From Aurantiacibacter spongiae (GTDB lineage Bacteria; Pseudomonadota; Alphaproteobacteria; Sphingomonadales; Sphingomonadaceae), in contig NZ_RPFZ01000001.1 of assembly GCF_003815535.1 (NCBI RefSeq), positions 1,550,001-1,614,000 of the forward strand: a stretch of DNA of 64,000 bases, read 5' to 3'. Shown here piece after piece: positions 27,139 through 36,290 of this stretch. Below the pieces are notes generated by a model. That model did not search any database, was not told where the DNA came from, and saw only the letters and a program-made list of their open reading frames with translations. The position numbers and the translations under genes were made by a program. How positions within the stretch are numbered: the stretch's first letter is position 1; every line of letters begins with the position of its first letter.

Positions 27139-28116
27139 TTGCTAGATCCAGACGACCGGCGAGTATTGATCGTCAAGGCCAAGGGCGGCCTCGGCAACCG
27201 CATGCTGTCGGCGGTCACGGCCTGCGTCCTGGCCGAACTCGTCGGACGCGCGGTTGCGATAGACTGGCGTGACGGGATGTATCTGCCCGAAGGGCAAAAC
27301 CTCTATCCGCTGCTCTTCGATGATTCGCAAAGCCTCGATCCCGCGCGGTTCGACGAGGCGAGCGATGTCACGCCGGCGATCTGGGCCGGATCGCTGGACG
27401 AGCATCCCGCCGACATGATCCGCCGGCATTTCCCCGCTTCGCATCGTAACCCGCTCGTCTATCGCAAGCTGTGTGTCGATCTGGCGAATAGCGACCCGGC
27501 CAGCGAGGTCGCGGTCTTCTGGTCCTATTTGCCCAAGATGCCGCGTCTAAGGCGTCGCCTGGCGCATGACGCGCGGTTCGCCGGCAGGCCGGAACGAGTG
27601 ATCGTTCGCCAAACCCTGAAAACGCATTTTACCCCGGTGGAGCCGGTCCTCAGCGCCGTCGATGCCCTGTTCGCCCGGTTTTCCGGCCCTGTCATCGGTG
27701 TCCATATCCGCTTCACCGACCGCAAGGCACCCCTGCCGAAGATCCTCGAGCGTATTCGCGGACTTCGCGAACAGGAGCCCGATGCGCCCATCTTCCTCGC
27801 TACCGACAGCGCCGAGGCGCAGGATGCTGTCCACGCGTCTTTCGACAACGTCCATGCCCTCGAGAAGACGCTGTCGGCTGGCGATGCCGGCCTTCACTTT
27901 CGCAGCGACGAAGCTGCCGATCCGCTGACCGAGGCGCGAGCCGCGCTGGCGGACATGATCGCCCTTTCAAGATGCGAATGGCTCGTCCATTCGAGCCACT
28001 CCACCTTCTCGGTAACGGCGGCGCTGATCGGCGACATCCCGCCCGGGCGGCAGCGCGACGTCGATCGCTACAACGTGAAAGTGCAGGCCAAGCGCTGGTT
28101 CCAGTCCTGGGTCTGA
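27139..28116 (+). CDS. NodZ-like fucosyltransferase family protein
   Basis: A 325-residue GT23/NodZ-like glycosyltransferase. The N-terminus VLIVKAKGGLGNRMLSAV is the nucleotide-sugar-binding start of this family. GVHIRFTDRKAPLP at about residue 189 is the peptide-O-fucosyltransferase/NodZ HxR motif that contacts GDP-fucose, and DMIALSRCEWLVHSSHSTFS is the third family block. Predicted role: transfer of fucose or a similar GDP-sugar to the polymer. No ATG is available at the 5' end; TTG 27139 or TTG 27166 is the likely start. No GDP-fucose biosynthesis gene lies in the window. Confidence 0.8.
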   Translation: MLDPDDRRVLIVKAKGGLGNRMLSAVTACVLAELVGRAVAIDWRDGMYLPEGQNLYPLLFDDSQSLDPARFDEASDVTPAIWAGSLDEHPADMIRRHFPASHRNPLVYRKLCVDLANSDPASEVAVFWSYLPKMPRLRRRLAHDARFAGRPERVIVRQTLKTHFTPVEPVLSAVDALFARFSGPVIGVHIRFTDRKAPLPKILERIRGLREQEPDAPIFLATDSAEAQDAVHASFDNVHALEKTLSAGDAGLHFRSDEAADPLTEARAALADMIALSRCEWLVHSSHSTFSVTAALIGDIPPGRQRDVDRYNVKVQAKRWFQSWV

Positions 28117-28129
28117 CAGGCGCGGCGGC

Positions 28130-28948
28130 TCAGGATCGTTCGTATCCCAGCTGTTCGAGCAGGTCGCCGGCATGGTCCTGGAAAAAGGCGTTCTGGTCGT
28201 CGGTCATGCGGGAGCGCCAGTCCTTGCGTCCGCCGCCGCTGGCTCCGCCCGAGAACCCCGTTCCCCGCGCACTGTTCCAGCTCTGGAAGGTCTTGTGCAC
28301 CTTCCCGACGTCGCTGGCGGCGACGGCCGCCTCGCAGACCGCGCGATCCGCGTCGATTCCGCAAAAGGACAGGATACGCTCGGCCATCGCGACAGGGTCG
28401 GCCCGCATGTCCTCGTATCTTACCAGAAGCATGTTCGGATCGTCCCGGTAACCATACCAGGAGCCCACATTGTCCTGCCATGATCCGTAACGCATGCGGC
28501 CGGCCAGCGCCTTCTGCAAAAACTGGTCGAAACTGCCGCGATAGGCGTGGATGTGCTGGAAGTAATCGTAATAGGACAGGATCGTATCGCGGCCATCGCG
28601 CACGATGTAGACGACCTTCCCGTCGAGAAAATATGGCGCGAAGGGAAGATGCGATTTGATAATACGTTGGCGATCTCCCAGCTTCGCCAGGCGAGCGGGA
28701 AATTCCAGGGTGTCGACCGTAGGGATTTGCTGTTCGAGACGTTCCATGTCGGTCACGTGATCACGATTGAGCGCGTAGAATACGATATGCCGCAACCAGG
28801 TATTGCCGGACCGGGGATAGGAAAACAGGAACCGGTCATCCGGTCGCACATCCATCCAGGGTTGGCCAAGAACCCGGTATTTGAGATCACGCCGGACCTT
28901 TCGAACATTGCGCCAGCCATGCCGCAATCGGGTCGCCAATCCACTCAC
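28130..28948 (-). CDS. Sulfotransferase domain protein
   Basis: A 272-residue PAPS-dependent sulfotransferase of the PF00685 type. The 5'-phosphosulfate loop is YPRSGNTWLRH (residues 44-54) and the 3'-phosphate-binding segment is VVYIVRDGRDTILSYYDYF with Arg and Ser in the expected places. The C-terminal part carries GGASGGGRKDW, comparable to the RKGxxGDWK motif. Expected to sulfate a sugar of the surface polymer. It overlaps the GT2 gene by 4 nt and is translated after it. It is the first of three sulfotransferase-like genes here. Confidence 0.9.
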   Translation of the reverse strand: MSGLATRLRHGWRNVRKVRRDLKYRVLGQPWMDVRPDDRFLFSYPRSGNTWLRHIVFYALNRDHVTDMERLEQQIPTVDTLEFPARLAKLGDRQRIIKSHLPFAPYFLDGKVVYIVRDGRDTILSYYDYFQHIHAYRGSFDQFLQKALAGRMRYGSWQDNVGSWYGYRDDPNMLLVRYEDMRADPVAMAERILSFCGIDADRAVCEAAVAASDVGKVHKTFQSWNSARGTGFSGGASGGGRKDWRSRMTDDQNAFFQDHAGDLLEQLGYERS

Positions 28949-29994
28949 GATCGTTCGCCCGGAGATATCGGCCCCTTGCGAATAACGGGAATGTTTTCCT
29001 TGATGGTTTTGAGGTAGTCGCGCCTCTCGGGGCTATTGCGTGCCGTAATCGCGGAGAATGCGTGCATCAGGCGTATCCTCATGATAATCAGTTCGCGCAC
29101 CAGTCGCCCGCGTAGGGGCGGTAGATGTCGCTTCGCGATGCCGACGCGGGCCGCCGCGACGTAAGTTGCCCGCTGTGCTCTCAAAGATACACTTCGCCCG
29201 CCGTAGTGCACGATGGTCGCTTCGGGGGTGATGCGCGGGCGGGCGCCCCTGGCGCGGGCGCGGGCGCACAGGTCGGTTTCCTCTCCGAACATGAAGAACG
29301 CCGGATCGAAGCCCCCGAGCGCGTTCCAGAAATCGCGTTCGATCATCAGGAAACAGCCGGTAACGATGTCGACCTGCCGCTCGCTGTCGCGCTTCCATCC
29401 GGCGATGCGTTCGGGATTGAAGAAAGTGCTGCCGCGAAACAGGGCGCTCAGGCCGATTGACGAGAACAGGACGCTGCGCAAGGTCATGCGGTCGAAGCAG
29501 GACGTCTCGTTCAGCGTGCGGTCGCCGAACAGCGTGCGGCCGCCCCAGATCTTCGCTTCGGGCGTGCGCCGGGCGAAGGCCAGCAAGTTGTCGATGGCGT
29601 GATCGAGCGTCACCGTATCGCTGTTCAAGAGCAGCAGATATTCGCCCGCAGCGATCCTGGCCGCCTGGTTGTTCGCCTCGGCAAAGCCCACGTTCTCCTC
29701 GTTCGCGATGATGCGGACCTGGGGGAAGTCGTGCCTTACCCGCTCGACGATGCCATCGTCAGAGGCGTTGTCCACGAGGATCAGCTCGAACGGAGTATCG
29801 GTTTCGCGAAAGGCGCTGGCTATCGCCTCGCAGGTCAGGTCCGGGGTCTTGTAATTGACCATGATGATGCTGAGCGGCAGGCCGTCGCAATCGGTGGTCA
29901 CTCGGTTCAACGCCTCGGTTTCGTCCTGCCGCCGCCTGGGCAGGACTACGTGGTTCCCTCTAGGTTCGCGGTGGGTGGTTTGCAAGCGCAGCAC
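28945..29994 (-). CDS. Glycosyltransferase family 2 (rhamnosyltransferase-like)
   Basis: A 349-residue GT-A fold glycosyltransferase. SIIMVNYKTPDLTCEAI starts the catalytic domain at about residue 42. ELILVDNASDDG, NVGFAEANNQAAR, LLLLNSDTV (DxD equivalent) and a C-terminal GFDPAFFMFGEETDLC complete the family pattern seen in WbbL-type rhamnosyltransferases. The first 40 residues are basic and unconserved, and an internal GTG start just upstream of TTDCDG is plausible. dTDP-rhamnose made by rfbABCD in this locus is a reasonable donor. Co-translated with the sulfotransferase. Confidence 0.88.
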   Translation of the reverse strand: MLRLQTTHREPRGNHVVLPRRRQDETEALNRVTTDCDGLPLSIIMVNYKTPDLTCEAIASAFRETDTPFELILVDNASDDGIVERVRHDFPQVRIIANEENVGFAEANNQAARIAAGEYLLLLNSDTVTLDHAIDNLLAFARRTPEAKIWGGRTLFGDRTLNETSCFDRMTLRSVLFSSIGLSALFRGSTFFNPERIAGWKRDSERQVDIVTGCFLMIERDFWNALGGFDPAFFMFGEETDLCARARARGARPRITPEATIVHYGGRSVSLRAQRATYVAAARVGIAKRHLPPLRGRLVRELIIMRIRLMHAFSAITARNSPERRDYLKTIKENIPVIRKGPISPGERS

Positions 29995-30111
29995 CGCTGC
30001 CGCACCCGGTATTGTGCAGTGCGATAAGTCCTTGAACGCGCCCTCGCGTTCACGTTACAGGCACCGTTCCGCCGTCGACCGGTCCGGACGATCCAGCGAG
30101 CGAGGCCTTAG

Positions 30112-31377
30112 GTGAAAGTAGCTATATTCGGTCTCGGCTATGTCGGCTCGACCGCCGCGGGCTGCATCGCCAGCCAGGGGCACGAGGTCGTCGGTATCGA
30201 CGTCAGTTCCGCGAAGGTGTCCGCCGTCAACGAAGGCCGCTCTCCCGTCGCGGAACCGGGACTAGCCGATCTGATCGCGAAAGCACGGCGGGACGGACTG
30301 CTTTCGGCGACGACGCAGATCGGCTCGAACCTCGACGACTGCGACATCGCTATCGTCTGCGTCGGCACGCCCAGCGGGGTCGAGGGTGCGCACAATATGA
30401 GCTACATCGTCCAGGTGACCCGCTCCATTGCGGACGCTGTCAAACCGGACCGAGCAGCCCCCCTCACCGTCGCATACCGTTCGACCATGCGGCCCGGTTC
30501 AACCGATCACCTGATCCTGCCGATCTTCCGCTCGCGTCTGGCGGAGAGAACGGATGATCTGGTGGAACTGGTCTACAATCCGGAATTCCTGCGCGAGGCC
30601 AGCGCGATCAGGGATTATTTCGATCCGCCCAAGATCGTGCTCGGCACGCGCGACGGACGACGCTGCGCGCGGATGGAGGACCTTCACAACGGTATCGATG
30701 CCCCGATCTTCCATGTCGGCCTTCGCGAGGCCGAGATCACCAAGTTCGTCGACAATAGCTGGCACGCGGTGAAGGTCGCCTTCGCCAACGAGATCGGCCG
30801 GGTATGCGAGCAGCTCGATATCTCCGCCCGTCAGGTTCACGAGATCTTCGTGTCGGACACGAAGCTCAATATCAGTGCCTATTACACACGTCCCGGCGGC
30901 GCGTTCGGCGGGTCGTGCCTGCCCAAGGACGTGCGTGCGCTGCAACATATTGCCGCTGATGTGGGCGCCAACACGCATCTGGTCGACGCCCTGATGCGCA
31001 CCAACGAGGCGCACAAGCATCACCAGTTCCTGAAGGCCACGCACGGGCTCGAAGAAGGGGACAGGATCCTGCTCGTCGGCCTCGCCTTCAAGAAGGACAC
31101 GGACGATCTTCGCGAGAGCCCGGCGGTGGATCTGGCGCGCAAGATGCTGGCGGCAGGCTTCGATCTCGACATCTTCGATCCCGCTCTCAAGCCAGCTGAC
31201 CTGGTCGGTCAGAACCTGGGCTACGCCTTCGCCGCGCTGCCGGCGATAGAAACGCTGCTCGTCTCGCGCGAGGAGGCGGAAACGCGCGACTATGCCCGCG
31301 TCGTCGCGACTAACCGGCTGGTCGATGCGTTAGAGCTTGGCGACACTCCGGTGCTGGACGCGAGCGTCATCGCCTGA
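30112..31377 (+). CDS. Nucleotide-sugar dehydrogenase, GDP-mannose 6-dehydrogenase type
   Basis: A 421-residue UDP-glucose/GDP-mannose dehydrogenase family enzyme that oxidises C6 of a nucleotide sugar twice to a uronate using NAD+. The NAD-binding start is VAIFGLGYVGSTAAG and the catalytic Cys269 is in GGSCLPKDVRAL. The central helix FVDNSWHAVKVAFANEIGR and LNISAYYTRPGGAFGG resemble AlgD (GDP-mannose dehydrogenase) more than UDP-glucose dehydrogenases. The product would be GDP-mannuronate. The GTG start at 30112 precedes KVAIFG. It overlaps the next glycosyltransferase by one base (TGATG). Confidence 0.9.
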   Translation: MKVAIFGLGYVGSTAAGCIASQGHEVVGIDVSSAKVSAVNEGRSPVAEPGLADLIAKARRDGLLSATTQIGSNLDDCDIAIVCVGTPSGVEGAHNMSYIVQVTRSIADAVKPDRAAPLTVAYRSTMRPGSTDHLILPIFRSRLAERTDDLVELVYNPEFLREASAIRDYFDPPKIVLGTRDGRRCARMEDLHNGIDAPIFHVGLREAEITKFVDNSWHAVKVAFANEIGRVCEQLDISARQVHEIFVSDTKLNISAYYTRPGGAFGGSCLPKDVRALQHIAADVGANTHLVDALMRTNEAHKHHQFLKATHGLEEGDRILLVGLAFKKDTDDLRESPAVDLARKMLAAGFDLDIFDPALKPADLVGQNLGYAFAALPAIETLLVSREEAETRDYARVVATNRLVDALELGDTPVLDASVIA

Positions 31378-32621
31378 TGCCCGCCGCGCAGGCCGACTAC
31401 GCCTTCCCGACGGAGATAGAGGGCCGCCCGCTCGAGGGGCGTTCGATCCTCATCGTCGTCGAGAACCTGCCGCTTCCCTTCGATCGCCGCGTTTGGCAGG
31501 AAGCGCGCACGCTCAAGGCCGCAGGAGCGACGGTTTCGGTGATCTGTCCGACCGGCAAGGGTTACGAGAAGCGGTACGAGGAAATCGAGGGCGTTCACAT
31601 CCACCGCCACCCCCTGCCGATCGAGGCGAGCGGGGCGGCTGGATTCCTGCTGGAATACGGGGCGGCGTTGTTCTGGGAAACGGTGCTGGCCTGGCGCATC
31701 TTCTTCAAGCGCGGAATCGACGTGATCCAGGGATGCAATCCCCCGGACCTCATCTTTCTGGTGGCATTGCCGTTCCGCCTGTTCGGCGTACGCTACATTT
31801 TCGACCATCATGACATCAATCCCGAGCTCTACGAGGCGAAGTTCGCCCGGCGCGGATTCTTCTGGAAGCTGATGGTCCTGTTCGAGAAGCTGACATTCAG
31901 ATCGGCCGATGTCTCGATCGCGACGAACGAAAGCTACAAGGCAATCGCGGTGGAGCGCGGCGGAATGGATCCGGCAAGGGTCTTCGTGGTGCGATCGGGC
32001 CCCGATCTGTCCCGGCTGAAGCGTGTCGAGCCGGTCGAAAGCTGGAAGGCCGGCAAGCAATACATGGTCGGCTATGTCGGCGTCATGGGCGAACAGGAGG
32101 GCATCGACCTGCTGATCGATGCGGTAGAACATCTCGTCCGGAGAACGGGACGCAGGGATATTCGCTTCGTCCTGGTGGGCGGCGGGCCGAGCCTGGAAGC
32201 ACTGAAGGCGGATGTCGCCTCGCGCCAACTGGAAGAATGGATACACTTCACCGGACGCGCCCCGGACGACGATCTGTTCGAGGTGCTGTCGACCATGGAT
32301 ATCGGCGTCAATCCCGACCGCGTGAATGCGATGAACGACAAGTCGACCATGAACAAGATCATGGAGTACATGGCGCTCGGCAAGGCGATCGTGCAGTTCG
32401 ATGTGACCGAGGGCCGTTTCTCGGCGCAGGACGCCTCGCTCTATGCAAGGGCGAACGATCCGGTCGATCTTGCCGGACGGATCGTCGAACTTCTCGACGA
32501 TCCGCAGCGGCGGCAGGCAATGGGTGAACGCGGGCGGAAACGGGTGGAATCCGAACTCAACTGGAACCGGCAGATCGATCCTCTGCTTGACGCCTATCAA
32601 ATGGCGCTCTCGCGGCGTTGA
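31377..32621 (+). CDS. Glycosyltransferase family 4
   Basis: A 414-residue GT-B glycosyltransferase. The N-terminal domain holds ILIVVENLPLPFDRRVWQEARTL, an acceptor-side signature of WcaI/WbuB-like GT4 enzymes. The C-terminal Rossmann domain has GYVGVMGEQEGIDLLIDAV, FVLVGGGPSLEALK and MNDKSTMNKIMEYMALGKAIV with the nucleotide-binding acid region. It is coupled to the dehydrogenase gene by TGATG, so it may use the uronate or a mannose derivative. Its 3' end overlaps the convergent membrane-protein gene by 65 nt. Confidence 0.9.
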   Translation: MPAAQADYAFPTEIEGRPLEGRSILIVVENLPLPFDRRVWQEARTLKAAGATVSVICPTGKGYEKRYEEIEGVHIHRHPLPIEASGAAGFLLEYGAALFWETVLAWRIFFKRGIDVIQGCNPPDLIFLVALPFRLFGVRYIFDHHDINPELYEAKFARRGFFWKLMVLFEKLTFRSADVSIATNESYKAIAVERGGMDPARVFVVRSGPDLSRLKRVEPVESWKAGKQYMVGYVGVMGEQEGIDLLIDAVEHLVRRTGRRDIRFVLVGGGPSLEALKADVASRQLEEWIHFTGRAPDDDLFEVLSTMDIGVNPDRVNAMNDKSTMNKIMEYMALGKAIVQFDVTEGRFSAQDASLYARANDPVDLAGRIVELLDDPQRRQAMGERGRKRVESELNWNRQIDPLLDAYQMALSRR

Positions 32622-33189
32622 GGGACCGCATCCTGAACAGGTTGCGGATATACCACGCCGCGCACACGAACACGGCGGTCAGCATCGCCAGTTCAAGCAG
32701 CCAGTTCAGCCGCAGGCTTCCTCGATAAAGCAGCTTGTCAACCGTGTTCAGCGAGACGATGCGTAGGATCGAAAGCGGCACATGGGCTGCCGCAGCGACC
32801 TGTGCGATCAGCATCGCCGCCTTGCCTCGCCTTTGCCAGTTCGCGCGCAGGACGCGGAAAGCGGCATAGGCCAGTACGGTTACGAGCAGCATGACGAGCA
32901 GAATCGTGGGTGCCTGAACATACCATCGATCCGCATAGACGCCGCTCTCCCGAAACCGGCCCCTGACCAGGGCTTTTGCCGCGTCCTCGACCGCGAAGCC
33001 GCGATATGCGGCAAGGCAGACGAACCAGACTGCCAGTAAAATCCAACCCCGCACCTGATCTGCCGGGCGCACGAAACGCCGCGCCAGCGCACCGGTGGCA
33101 AGGGCGAGAACCGCGACAGCCAGATAGGCAAGCAAACCGATAAGGGAAAAACCGCTCAGAAAATCTACTCCGGTCAGCTGACGCTTCAC
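32557..33189 (-). CDS. Hypothetical integral membrane protein
   Basis: A 210-residue protein with five predicted membrane helices (about residues 10-35, 46-62, 90-115, 125-145 and 160-185) and a basic, disordered C-terminal tail. Family not recognised. It is the only minus-strand gene in the 30112-37457 block and overlaps the GT4 gene 3' end by 65 nt. It may be an accessory of polysaccharide assembly, but only position suggests this. Confidence 0.65.
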   Translation of the reverse strand: MKRQLTGVDFLSGFSLIGLLAYLAVAVLALATGALARRFVRPADQVRGWILLAVWFVCLAAYRGFAVEDAAKALVRGRFRESGVYADRWYVQAPTILLVMLLVTVLAYAAFRVLRANWQRRGKAAMLIAQVAAAAHVPLSILRIVSLNTVDKLLYRGSLRLNWLLELAMLTAVFVCAAWYIRNLFRMRSLNAARAPFDRRQAEDRSAGSS

Positions 33190-33329
33190 TGCAAGAATTG
33201 ATCTCCTAGCAGGGCAGGCGGCACGACGGAAAGTCGCGGTAATGTTAGGTATTGTCCCTTAGGTCTATCATCGGTAGTGCCACGCATGATCGTCGCGCCG
33301 ACGGCGAAGTTGGATGGGAAATTTCGGCC

Positions 33330-34037
33330 ATGAACATCAGGCGCCTTGTTGTCGTGCTGATGCTGCCAGCGGCAGCGTCCACCCTTGGCGCTTGTCGTAG
33401 CGGTCCCGACTTTCAATTGGGCCCGGCAGCGACCGCCCCGGTGCCGAGCCTGGGCCAGGTCGGATACGGAACGGCACTACCCGTCGATTACGTGCTTCGC
33501 CAGTCAGATGTCATCAGCGTCACTGTCTTTCGGGAACCCGATCTTTCACTTGGCGAGACGCCCATTTCGGCGGATGGCCATATCTCGGTGCCACTCCTGG
33601 GCACGATCCAGGCGGCCGGACTGACGACGTCTGAACTCGAATCGCAATTGGAGCGCAGCCTGGATGCGCAGTATCTGCGCGATGCGAATGTCAGCGTGAA
33701 CGTGCTCGAAGCCGCCTCCCACCGCGTCGTGGTCGAAGGTCAGGTGGAGCAGCCGGGCATCTTCACGTTTCAGCCGGGCACTCGGCTTTCCGGAGCGATC
33801 GCGCTGGCGCAGGGCATGGTTCGCGAGGCCGATCGTTCGAACGTGGCGATCTTCCGGGAATCGCCCGACGGGCCGACGGTGGCGAAGTTCGATTACGGGG
33901 CGGTCCAGGCTGGCCGCATGCTGGACCCCGTCCTGATGCCGGGTGATCGTGTGGTCGTCGGCACGAGCGCCCTTTCCCAAGGCTGGCAGGATGCGCTGAA
34001 GGCCATTCCGGTCTTCGCCCTGTTCACCCGCCTCTGA
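33330..34037 (+). CDS. Polysaccharide export outer-membrane lipoprotein (Wza family)
   Basis: A 235-residue export protein. The ATG at 33330 gives a lipoprotein signal with lipobox LGAC (Cys22). The poly_export domain follows (VDYVLRQSDVISVTVFREPDLS, PISADGHISVPLLGTIQAAGLTTSELE). An SLBB domain comes next (VVVEGQVEQPGIFTFQPGTRLSGAIALAQG) and the end is LMPGDRVVVG. It should form the outer-membrane/periplasmic pore with the Wzc-like protein encoded 12 nt downstream. The longer upstream open frame lacks a signal and is rejected. Confidence 0.93.
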   Translation: MNIRRLVVVLMLPAAASTLGACRSGPDFQLGPAATAPVPSLGQVGYGTALPVDYVLRQSDVISVTVFREPDLSLGETPISADGHISVPLLGTIQAAGLTTSELESQLERSLDAQYLRDANVSVNVLEAASHRVVVEGQVEQPGIFTFQPGTRLSGAIALAQGMVREADRSNVAIFRESPDGPTVAKFDYGAVQAGRMLDPVLMPGDRVVVGTSALSQGWQDALKAIPVFALFTRL

Positions 34038-34049
34038 TCGGGAACGAGA

Positions 34050-36245
34050 ATGAACCAGTCGAGCAGCATGTCCACACCCTCGGGGTCCGCGATCGAACGC
34101 TACATGCCCGGCGGCGACATGCACGATTCCGGGTCGCGGGTGGAAAACCTGTTCGATCTGGCCACGATACGGGGCATTCTCTGGCGCCAGAAGTTCATCG
34201 TGGCCGCCATCGTCGCTCTGGCCCTGCTGATCGGCCTGACCGCAACCTTGCTGATGACCCCGATCTACACGGCGCAGTCGACCGTGCGGGTGAACCCGAA
34301 CAGCATTCCCATTGTCCAGGGCCAGGATCTCGTTGATCCCTACATGGCGAGCAACGAGATTCCCGATTACATCACGACCCTCACCTACGTCATCGAAAGC
34401 CGGAGTCTCGCGAAGCTGGTCGCGGAGCGTCTGGAACTCGACACCGATCCCGATTTCGGCGGTGCGGCCGTGGAAGCCAGTCGCGATGCCAGACTCGCCA
34501 CGGCGGCGGCCGTGCTTCGTCAGGGAGTGTCCGCCGAAGTCGAGGATACTGCGCGGGTCATTACCATCTCGTATCGCTCCCCCGATCCCGGCATGGCGCA
34601 GAAGGTCGCCAACGCCTATGCAGACGCTTTCGTGGTCTACGATCTCACATCGGCGGCCGATCAGAACGTCTATGCCAGGGATTTTCTCGAAGGGCAGATC
34701 GCCGAGGTTCGCCAGAAGCTGCGCGACGCCGAATTGCAGGCCAACAATTATGCCAGGGCCAACCGGCTCGTCGGCCAGCCGATGACCGGGGAAGCGGGAA
34801 GCGCGGGATCGACCGGCACGGGTATTGCGCCGACGCTCACCGCCTCGAACCTGTCCGGTCTGAACGAACGCCTGATGTCCGCCCGTGCGGACCGGATAAG
34901 CGCCGAGCAGCGCTGGCGGGCCATCGCGGACCGACCAGCTGCGATCCTGCCCGAAGTGCAGCAAAATTCCTCCGTCCAGTCGCTCAACACCCGTATTGCC
35001 GAACTTCGTTCGCGCATCGCGAATCTGCGCGAACGTTACCAGGACGATTATCCCGAATTGCAGGAAGCACTGGTGGAACTGCGCACTGCGCAATCGGAAC
35101 TCAATTCCACGCAGCAGGAGATCAAGGCGGGTATCCGCAATCAGTACGAAACTGCGCAGATGCAGGAACAGGCTCTCGCCCAGGCTGTCGAGAACGCTGC
35201 CGACAGCACGCTCGACGAGCAGGATCGCCGGGTTCAGTACAATATCTACGACCGGGACGCGGAAGGTCTGCGGACCCAGCTCGCTTCGCTCGTCACGCGC
35301 TACAACGATCTGCAGTCGGCGGCCAATGCGCGCACGTCGGACCTCTCGGTCCTCGATTATGCCAACCGGCCGGGCGCACCGACGGAACCCAACCTGCTAC
35401 GCAATCTGCTCGTATCGCTTGTCCTCGGGCTTGGCATCGCCGCGCTGATCGTGATCCTGCGTGAACTTCTCGACGACCGCCTGCGCACGACGGATGAAGT
35501 CGCCCGCAAGACGGGCCTGCCGGTACTGGGCCAGACTCCGAACACGAAAGAAGGGATCGAGCATGAGCTCGAAAATCCATTCTCTCCGCTCGGGGAGGTC
35601 TATTCCTCCATTCGCGCTTCGCTCGATGCCGCGATGGATCAGAAACTTCCGCTGGTGTTGCAATTCACGAGTACGCAGCCCGGTGAAGGCAAGACGACAT
35701 CAGCTATCGCGCTAGGTGAGAAATATGCCTCCCTCGGCCGCAAGACGCTGATCGTCGATTTCGACCTCAGGCGTCCGTCCGCCGTCAGGTCGATGGGATT
35801 GAAAAAACCAAAGCTCGGCCTGGTCGACGTCCTCTACGGACGGGCCCGCATCGAAGATGCGCTGGTCGCGAGCGGATTTGAGAATTTGAGCGTGCTCGGC
35901 GTGGTCAAACCTCCTGAAAATCCGGTCGAGATACTCTCTTCGGGTCTCATCGACGAATTCATCGCCAAGGTTCGCCGGCAGTGGGATGTGGTCATTCTCG
36001 ACAGTTGCCCCGTGATCGGCATCGCCGACGCGCCGCTGATGTCCCGCCATGCCGACGGCGTGTTGTTCGTGATTGAGGCCAACCGCGCGCAGGCAGGACA
36101 GACCCGCCACGCAATTCGCCGCTTGCGGGACGTCGATGCTAACGTCGCCGGCGCTGTGCTGACCAAGTACAAGCCGCTGGAAGCCGGCGAGGGCTACAGG
36201 TACGCATACAATTATTACGCCTATGAGGCGGCGGACACGGCCTGA
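34050..36245 (+). CDS. Wzc/GumC-like polysaccharide co-polymerase with tyrosine kinase domain
   Basis: A 731-residue inner-membrane protein. A Wzz domain has its first membrane helix at about residues 50-70 (FIVAAIVALALLIGLTATLL), a large periplasmic part with coiled coils (about 200-430) and a second helix at about 450-470. The cytosolic BY-kinase domain shows Walker A STQPGEGKTTSA (about 541-552), Walker A' LIVDFDLRRPS and Walker B VVILDSCPVIG. The C-terminus has a tyrosine cluster (GYRYAYNYYAYEA), the usual autophosphorylation tail. It controls chain length and export with Wza and Wzy. No Wzb-type phosphatase gene is in the window. Confidence 0.94.
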   Translation: MNQSSSMSTPSGSAIERYMPGGDMHDSGSRVENLFDLATIRGILWRQKFIVAAIVALALLIGLTATLLMTPIYTAQSTVRVNPNSIPIVQGQDLVDPYMASNEIPDYITTLTYVIESRSLAKLVAERLELDTDPDFGGAAVEASRDARLATAAAVLRQGVSAEVEDTARVITISYRSPDPGMAQKVANAYADAFVVYDLTSAADQNVYARDFLEGQIAEVRQKLRDAELQANNYARANRLVGQPMTGEAGSAGSTGTGIAPTLTASNLSGLNERLMSARADRISAEQRWRAIADRPAAILPEVQQNSSVQSLNTRIAELRSRIANLRERYQDDYPELQEALVELRTAQSELNSTQQEIKAGIRNQYETAQMQEQALAQAVENAADSTLDEQDRRVQYNIYDRDAEGLRTQLASLVTRYNDLQSAANARTSDLSVLDYANRPGAPTEPNLLRNLLVSLVLGLGIAALIVILRELLDDRLRTTDEVARKTGLPVLGQTPNTKEGIEHELENPFSPLGEVYSSIRASLDAAMDQKLPLVLQFTSTQPGEGKTTSAIALGEKYASLGRKTLIVDFDLRRPSAVRSMGLKKPKLGLVDVLYGRARIEDALVASGFENLSVLGVVKPPENPVEILSSGLIDEFIAKVRRQWDVVILDSCPVIGIADAPLMSRHADGVLFVIEANRAQAGQTRHAIRRLRDVDANVAGAVLTKYKPLEAGEGYRYAYNYYAYEAADTA

Positions 36246-36290
36246 TCCGCGCGGTTTCATGTCGCACGTTCTCGTCCGTGTATTGACACC

